NCBI GenBank assembly: GCA_003478935.1
Contig: QUFP01000016.1
Location: 23,930 to 87,929, forward strand
Length of the DNA stretch: 64,000 nucleotides
Source: Firmicutes bacterium AF25-13AC
Lineage (GTDB): Bacteria; Bacillota; Clostridia; Lachnospirales; Lachnospiraceae
Reading direction: 5' to 3'
In this document: one piece after another, positions 59,712 through 64,000 of the stretch
How positions within the stretch are numbered: the first letter of the stretch is position 1
Layout of the letters: the number at the start of each line of letters is the position of its first letter
Program-made: the position numbers and the translations under genes
Notes under the pieces: generated by a model
Told to the model about the DNA's origin: nothing
What the model saw: the letters and a program-made list of their open reading frames with translations, nothing else
The model's database searches: none

Positions 59712-60452
59712 TCAATGTTCTAATAAATTTTTGCGATATTTACTTGGACTAATCCCTGTATTTTTCTTAAATACTTTTGTAAAGTAAAAATAATCATTAT
59801 AACCAGTCTGTTCTGCGATCTGCTCAATGGATAAGCTTTCATCTGCCAACAATTCCTTAGCTTTTTGAATTCGTTTTGATGAAATATACTCAGAAAATGA
59901 AAGTTGCAAATGTTCTTTTAATAGTTCACTCAGATAGCTGACACTGATTGCATATTTTTCAGCCAGCCCGGTTAATGTAATATTTTCTGTGTAATGCTCC
60001 TTTATCTCATCCATGATCTTTCGAATCGTAGATGGTGCCACCAGTTCCTGCTCATTTTCTAATATTCCTGCTCCATCGCCAAGAATGCGTTCAAGAACAA
60101 TCTGGAGCTTCTCCTGATCAATCGGTTTTAGCAGATAATCATATGCTCCGTTTCGAATTGCAGATTGCGCATACTCAAATTCCGCATATCCACTAATTAA
60201 AATAACCTTTGTCTGTAGTTCTTTCTTTCGAAGAAGCTCTAATAGTTCCAATCCGCTATAACCAGGCATACGGATATCTGTAAATAAAATATCTGGCTTT
60301 TTCTTTTCAATTTCCTCTAATGCCATAACTCCATTGTTGGCTTCCCCTATAACCTGAAACGGCAAGCCAGTTTTTTCAATTCTTTTTTTGAGTCCGACAA
60401 TGACCCACATTTCATCATCTGCAATATATACACTGTACATACTGACACTCAC
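59712..60452 (-). CDS. Short YesN-type response regulator (REC + AraC)
   Basis: 246 residues: a receiver domain (about 1-125; IADDE, Asp in LFTDIRMPGYSG, Lys in LKPIDQE) joined almost directly to AraC helix-turn-helix (LTGLAEKYAISVSYLSELLK, then TGYNDYFYFTKVFKKNTG). The middle region of the longer YesN proteins in this window is missing. The GTG at 60452 overlaps the kinase stop by four bases. The ATG four codons on (MYSVYIADDE), with GGTGAG upstream, is probably the real start. It is the last gene of the lipoprotein-kinase-regulator operon. Confidence 0.92.
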   Translation of the reverse strand: MSVSMYSVYIADDEMWVIVGLKKRIEKTGLPFQVIGEANNGVMALEEIEKKKPDILFTDIRMPGYSGLELLELLRKKELQTKVILISGYAEFEYAQSAIRNGAYDYLLKPIDQEKLQIVLERILGDGAGILENEQELVAPSTIRKIMDEIKEHYTENITLTGLAEKYAISVSYLSELLKEHLQLSFSEYISSKRIQKAKELLADESLSIEQIAEQTGYNDYFYFTKVFKKNTGISPSKYRKNLLEH

Positions 60453-62149
60453 CTTTCCTCTACATGATCCGGCAGAACAATCATCACTCTCGTACCTTCT
60501 CCCGGCTTACTTTTAATCTCAAACACAATATCATCGCCGTAAAACAGCTTTAACCTCTGATAAATATTCGCTAAACCAATTCCTTTGCTTTTTGTACTGT
60601 TATTTTCAAGTGATTGGGTAAGCTGCTGAACCTTCTTTTCGTCCATACCGCACCCATTATCCTTGACAAGAAGCATAATATAATTTTCTAGCTTCCTGCG
60701 AATTATCACTGTCACTTCTCCATCACCCATCTTTTGCTCTAGGCCATGAAAAACGGCATTTTCTACAATTGGCTGAAGGATAAGCTTAATAATCGTATTT
60801 TGTAGCACATCCTCATCCACATCAATCTCTACTGAAATATGATCCATAAATCGATATTCAATAATGGTCGCATACTCCTTGATATATTCAACCTCCTGCT
60901 GAATGGTAACAATATTTTCTGCTTTAATTGCAAAACGAAACACCTTCGATAAGGCCATTGTAATTTCTGCAATCTCCTCCACATCATAATAAAGTGCCAT
61001 TGAGCTGATACATTCAAATGTATTGTACAAAAAATGAGGGTTAATCTGATTGCGGTATGCAAGCAGCTGTATCCGCTCTTTTGCCAACTGAATCTCATAC
61101 ATGCGCTTTTGTGAATCATGAATTTCCTGATTCATATGCTCTCTGTCATCTAACATCTGATTTAGGTTGTGAATTACTCGACTAATCTCATCCTCACGAT
61201 GATCAGACAGACGTGCAATCGGATTTACAGCTACTTCCTTAATAAACGTATCCATCCGCTGAATACGCTGAATGATCTTCTTATAACAAAAATAAATAAA
61301 TACACAAATCATCAGTCCAGCGACTAGATAGGCAATTCGAACAGTCATTCCACCACTGTTTGTATCATGATAAAGTTCAGAAACAGGAAGACGACTAATC
61401 AATGTCCAGTCTGCAATCCCGGCCGTATGTGTCTGCACATAATAATTTTTATTTGTGGTACATAACTCATTTGTTATCATATTCCATTGTGATAATTCGG
61501 ATGATGCCACAATTTTTTTGTTTTTGTCTATTAAATATACATTGACCGACTCTGTTGCACCACTTCCCTTTAGCATGCTCTCCATGCCATCGGTTTTCAT
61601 CACAAAAATACTGGTTCCTATCTTTTTTCCGTAAACAGAACTATTCAAATCATAAATTGGAAAAGCCGCTGTGTAATAGTAATGATCCCCCTCTTCCGGA
61701 CAAAACAGATTGCCGAATCGATTGCTCTCATTCGCTTCTACTAACAGCCGTTCACTGCTCAGTCTTTTTCCGATGGAAACAAGCAGTGATTGATTTTTAT
61801 CAAACAGATAAATTCCAACAATGTCTTCATTCAGTAACATCGTATTGGAAAGGACTTCCATCAAGCTATTCTGTACCATAACCCTTCCCAAACTATCCTG
61901 TTCAAAAAACTGCTCGGTCGTCGGTGAATACGCCATTACCATAGCAATATCATTCAAATTTTCCGAATAATCTTTTATTTTATTTTCTGTCTGAATCAGT
62001 AGCTTTTCATTTAATGCCAATGTGTTTTCTCGAAGCTTTCTTCGCATTAATTCACTGTTGACAAAAAAAATCACAGCCAATGATAGCAGAATTACAACAC
62101 CGAACAAAAGCATCTGGGCAACAAGACTGTTTTTTAAGTGTTTTCTCAT
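60449..62149 (-). CDS. YesM-type sensor histidine kinase
   Basis: 566 residues: membrane segments at about 12-30 and 270-290 enclose a roughly 240-residue extracellular Cache-like domain. HAMP and a coiled coil follow. The phospho-acceptor His is in NQINPHFLYNTFECIS, and the ATPase domain has LILQPIVENAVFHG, VKDNGCGMD and KGIGLANIYQRL. It overlaps its neighbours by four bases on both sides, so all three proteins of the operon are translationally coupled. Confidence 0.94.
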   Translation of the reverse strand: MRKHLKNSLVAQMLLFGVVILLSLAVIFFVNSELMRRKLRENTLALNEKLLIQTENKIKDYSENLNDIAMVMAYSPTTEQFFEQDSLGRVMVQNSLMEVLSNTMLLNEDIVGIYLFDKNQSLLVSIGKRLSSERLLVEANESNRFGNLFCPEEGDHYYYTAAFPIYDLNSSVYGKKIGTSIFVMKTDGMESMLKGSGATESVNVYLIDKNKKIVASSELSQWNMITNELCTTNKNYYVQTHTAGIADWTLISRLPVSELYHDTNSGGMTVRIAYLVAGLMICVFIYFCYKKIIQRIQRMDTFIKEVAVNPIARLSDHREDEISRVIHNLNQMLDDREHMNQEIHDSQKRMYEIQLAKERIQLLAYRNQINPHFLYNTFECISSMALYYDVEEIAEITMALSKVFRFAIKAENIVTIQQEVEYIKEYATIIEYRFMDHISVEIDVDEDVLQNTIIKLILQPIVENAVFHGLEQKMGDGEVTVIIRRKLENYIMLLVKDNGCGMDEKKVQQLTQSLENNSTKSKGIGLANIYQRLKLFYGDDIVFEIKSKPGEGTRVMIVLPDHVEER

Positions 62150-63798
62150 TCTGCCATCTCTCCCTTCTGCTGGTTGATCTTATGATTTTGCTTTCCATAT
62201 TCCTCACAGTTTTGAAGATATCCCTCCTGTTTTTTTTTATTTAGCTGTTCAATTCCTTTTGACCTCAAACCATTGATTAACAATCCATACTGCTGTTCAA
62301 ATACCGTGTCATTTTCTGCCAGTATTATTTTTGTCAATTGCTGTTTTTTCCATTCATCAATTGACTTTTGTATTTTTCCCTCGACACTTTCTGATGAAAT
62401 AAACCCCTCTGGCATCTGATATAATGACGAATCAAAGATACTGACATGTTCATCTCTGGCATAGGCTGTATGCGCATCATCATCACTTAAAGCAAGCTCT
62501 GTCTCATCTTTAATCGTGCTTCGTTCCCACGCAGTATTGACAAACATCCACCAGATATGCAGTTTTTTATCTTCTACTTCATCTGCTGAAAGCAAGCATT
62601 CATAATATCCATCCTCATCTACGCAAAAATCGGTCCCTTCATAGCCCATGCACCACAGCTCCATTCCCTCCTCACTTGTCATATAATCGATAAATTCTGC
62701 GATTTTCTCTGGATTCTCACATTGCTTAGAGATAAATGTGGAAATCCAACCTGTTTGCGCACGCGAGCTAATTCCAAAAACCGGCACACTTCCATCAGAT
62801 GCCAAAATTGTTCCGCTTGAAATCCACTCGTCCATCATAACCCCTGTATTATTTATATTTCCAATAAAGCAAAGATACGGCTTATCCTGCAATGCATCCT
62901 GAATTGCCTTTACGTCCATGTTAATCTGCTTTGGCTGTGCATACCCGCAATTCATTACCGTATTAAGAAACTGCAATGCGTTTTTTGTCTGTGGCTGCAA
63001 TACAATATCCGTATATTCATCATTTTCATCTAGCCATTCTGCACCAAATGTATTCTGTAAAAACAGTAATGTTGAGTCCTGCCACACGCTTCCATCAATC
63101 ATTAGTGGGATTACCTTCTCACCGTTGACCTCGATATTCTTTACCTTCTCGAATGCTGCCAACACCTGACTCTCTGTCTTTAAATCCTCTACGCAAAGAT
63201 CTGCCATTTCAAGCAATTTTTTGTTCCAGATAATTGCATTGTTGTTTCCATATTTTGTAACAATCTCATAGCGTGTTGTTGGCGGCCATTTTTCTCTGGC
63301 ATCCTCAGAATTCATATGGGACGGAAATGCATACCAAGCACCATCACGCTTGATTAGCTCTGCCTTTATATCTTCTGGAAAAGAAGTCAGCAAATGGGAG
63401 TCTGATTTGTATTTTTGTAAAAACTCGTCCAATCGCCATACCTTGCCTGAACTTACAAGCTGACTTATGGCAGTGCTGTCTACCACTGAAATCAAATCCG
63501 GAAGTTTATCATTTAAAAGCAAAATTTTTAATTGTGTATCTGCATCCTGTGTAGTCTCTATCACATTTAACACTGCACCTGTTTTCTTTGAGATATCTCC
63601 CGTTATTGTTTTTGGAGTCTCATCCCACACAGGCGGCTCCCAGAAATCCACATCGCACAGTAGCGAAATTGATGCATATTCTGATTCAAAAGATGTAGCA
63701 TCTGTTGTCTGCTTTTGCGAATTTCCACTCGCTGTACCGCATCCAGCAGCCACACAGCAAACGACTGCCAACAGCAATGCCTTTATTTTATTGTTCAT
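62146..63798 (-). CDS. Lipoprotein sugar-binding protein co-encoded with a YesMN system
   Basis: 550 residues from the ATG at 63798 (AGGGGG six bases upstream). The N-terminus MNNKIKALLLAVVCCVAAGC ends in a proper lipobox (VAAGC), so it should be lipid-anchored, unlike the other binding proteins here. The body is a paralog of the binding protein at 57888-59558 over its whole length. It has no permease genes of its own. Its gene overlaps the kinase gene by four bases. By analogy with XylFII-LytS-type three-component systems, it probably binds sugar and presents it to the kinase sensor domain (inference). Confidence 0.9.
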   Translation of the reverse strand: MNNKIKALLLAVVCCVAAGCGTASGNSQKQTTDATSFESEYASISLLCDVDFWEPPVWDETPKTITGDISKKTGAVLNVIETTQDADTQLKILLLNDKLPDLISVVDSTAISQLVSSGKVWRLDEFLQKYKSDSHLLTSFPEDIKAELIKRDGAWYAFPSHMNSEDAREKWPPTTRYEIVTKYGNNNAIIWNKKLLEMADLCVEDLKTESQVLAAFEKVKNIEVNGEKVIPLMIDGSVWQDSTLLFLQNTFGAEWLDENDEYTDIVLQPQTKNALQFLNTVMNCGYAQPKQINMDVKAIQDALQDKPYLCFIGNINNTGVMMDEWISSGTILASDGSVPVFGISSRAQTGWISTFISKQCENPEKIAEFIDYMTSEEGMELWCMGYEGTDFCVDEDGYYECLLSADEVEDKKLHIWWMFVNTAWERSTIKDETELALSDDDAHTAYARDEHVSIFDSSLYQMPEGFISSESVEGKIQKSIDEWKKQQLTKIILAENDTVFEQQYGLLINGLRSKGIEQLNKKKQEGYLQNCEEYGKQNHKINQQKGEMAE

Positions 63799-63861
63799 CC
63801 GTAGCCCCCTATCCAAATGATCACATTCATGCCTGCAATCATGTTTTTATTTTCTACCCCT

Positions 63862-63890
63862 ATGATAAAAAAAATCCCCCAATTACACAA
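63862..63890 (-). promoter_or_regulatory. Promoter of the lipoprotein-kinase-regulator operon
   Basis: On the minus strand TTGTGT (63890-63885) and TATCAT (63867-63862) are exactly 17 bases apart, about 65 bases before the start codon. The -35 box touches the apparent left edge of the mobile element. Confidence 0.6.
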
Positions 63891-63905
63891 GTGATATGCT
63901 ACCCT

Positions 63906-63939
63906 CATATAGGACAATGAAATATAAAAGTCCTATATG
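63906..63939. repeat. Inverted repeat ahead of the transposase-like gene
   Basis: CATATAGGAC and GTCCTATATG form a perfect 10 bp inverted repeat with a 14-base loop. Three further G:C pairs are possible outside. A hairpin this close to the start could limit read-through translation of the transposase, as known for several insertion sequences. Confidence 0.65.
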
Positions 63940-63950
63940 GGGGTATTTTC

Positions 63951-64000
63951 ATGTTCAGAAAGAGTAAGATAGAACCAGTAGAAAAAGTAAAAATAGTCGA
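63951..64000 (+). CDS. N-terminus of a transposase OrfA-like HTH protein (partial)
   Basis: Sixteen codons are visible: MFRKSKIEPVEKVKIV, preceded by GGGGG. This resembles the start of IS3-family OrfA helix-turn-helix proteins, where a lysine-rich beginning is followed by the first recognition helix. The rest lies beyond the right edge, so the call is tentative. Confidence 0.5.
   Translation, partial: MFRKSKIEPVEKVKIV

Larger units (their letters stand above)
63892..64000 (+). mobile_element. Left end of a probable IS3-like insertion sequence (cut by window edge)
   Basis: Beginning near TGATATGCTACCC the sequence changes character and leads into a transposase-like reading frame. The exact left end and any target duplication cannot be fixed without the right end. 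The IS3 assignment rests on the first 16 residues of the encoded protein. Confidence 0.5.

Overview
The window looks like chromosomal DNA of a low-to-moderate-GC Gram-positive gut anaerobe, most likely a member of the Lachnospiraceae or a close clostridial relative. The reasons are: LplABC-type sugar ABC transporters paired with YesMN-type (AraC) two-component systems, many glycoside hydrolases, strong AGGAGG-type ribosome sites, a TlpA/CXXC/4Fe-4S membrane redox trio, and fructosamine catabolism genes. No outer-membrane or Gram-negative genes are seen. This assignment is inference from gene content; no marker gene was searched.

Layout. 1-5.6 kb: end of an Lpl-type permease gene, an orphan frameshifted YesN-type regulator, and lacZ. 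5.9-10.2 kb: a giant secreted coiled-coil protein with internal repeats and a C-terminal membrane anchor. 10.5-12.8 kb: an HD-GNAT fusion and, divergently, a GH43 enzyme. 12.9-23.5 kb: an Lpl-type importer with an AraC regulator, a GH38 alpha-mannosidase and a GH-A clan glycosidase. 23.6-27.9 kb: a redox operon (4Fe-4S membrane protein, small CXXC protein, TlpA-like thioredoxin) divergent from an OmpR/HK pair. 27.9-33.7 kb: housekeeping block (phosphatidylserine decarboxylase and synthase, LPG-flippase-like protein, aminopeptidase P, MnmM-like methyltransferase, solo HipA-like kinase). 33.9-43.7 kb: an Amadori-compound (fructosamine) locus made of frlB-frlD-oppA-oppBCDF, a GntR repressor and a second frlB-like gene, followed by tRNA-Cys. 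43.9-53.3 kb: GH36 alpha-galactosidase with its own Lpl importer and a divergent YesMN pair. 53.2-63.8 kb: a large uncharacterised protein, a second Lpl importer and an operon encoding a lipoprotein binding protein, YesM kinase and YesN regulator. The right edge enters what appears to be an IS3-like element.

How it works together. Each importer sits beside enzymes that would trim the imported glycan (mannosidase, alpha-galactosidase, beta-galactosidase, arabinosidase) and beside a dedicated regulator, as in Gram-positive polysaccharide-utilisation loci. In the frl locus, FrlD would phosphorylate a fructosamine and FrlB would cleave it to glucose-6-phosphate plus the amine. The attached importer is of the oligopeptide type, which suggests glycated peptides as substrates. 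Three near-identical palindromes mark likely operators of the GntR regulator.

Two cross-cutting observations matter. First, at least five genes are broken by frame changes that single-base gains would repair, four of them in short homopolymers. This looks like sequencing or assembly indels rather than five independent gene deaths. Second, all three operons in which the binding-protein gene precedes the permease genes carry a terminator-like hairpin at that junction, immediately ahead of the permease gene.
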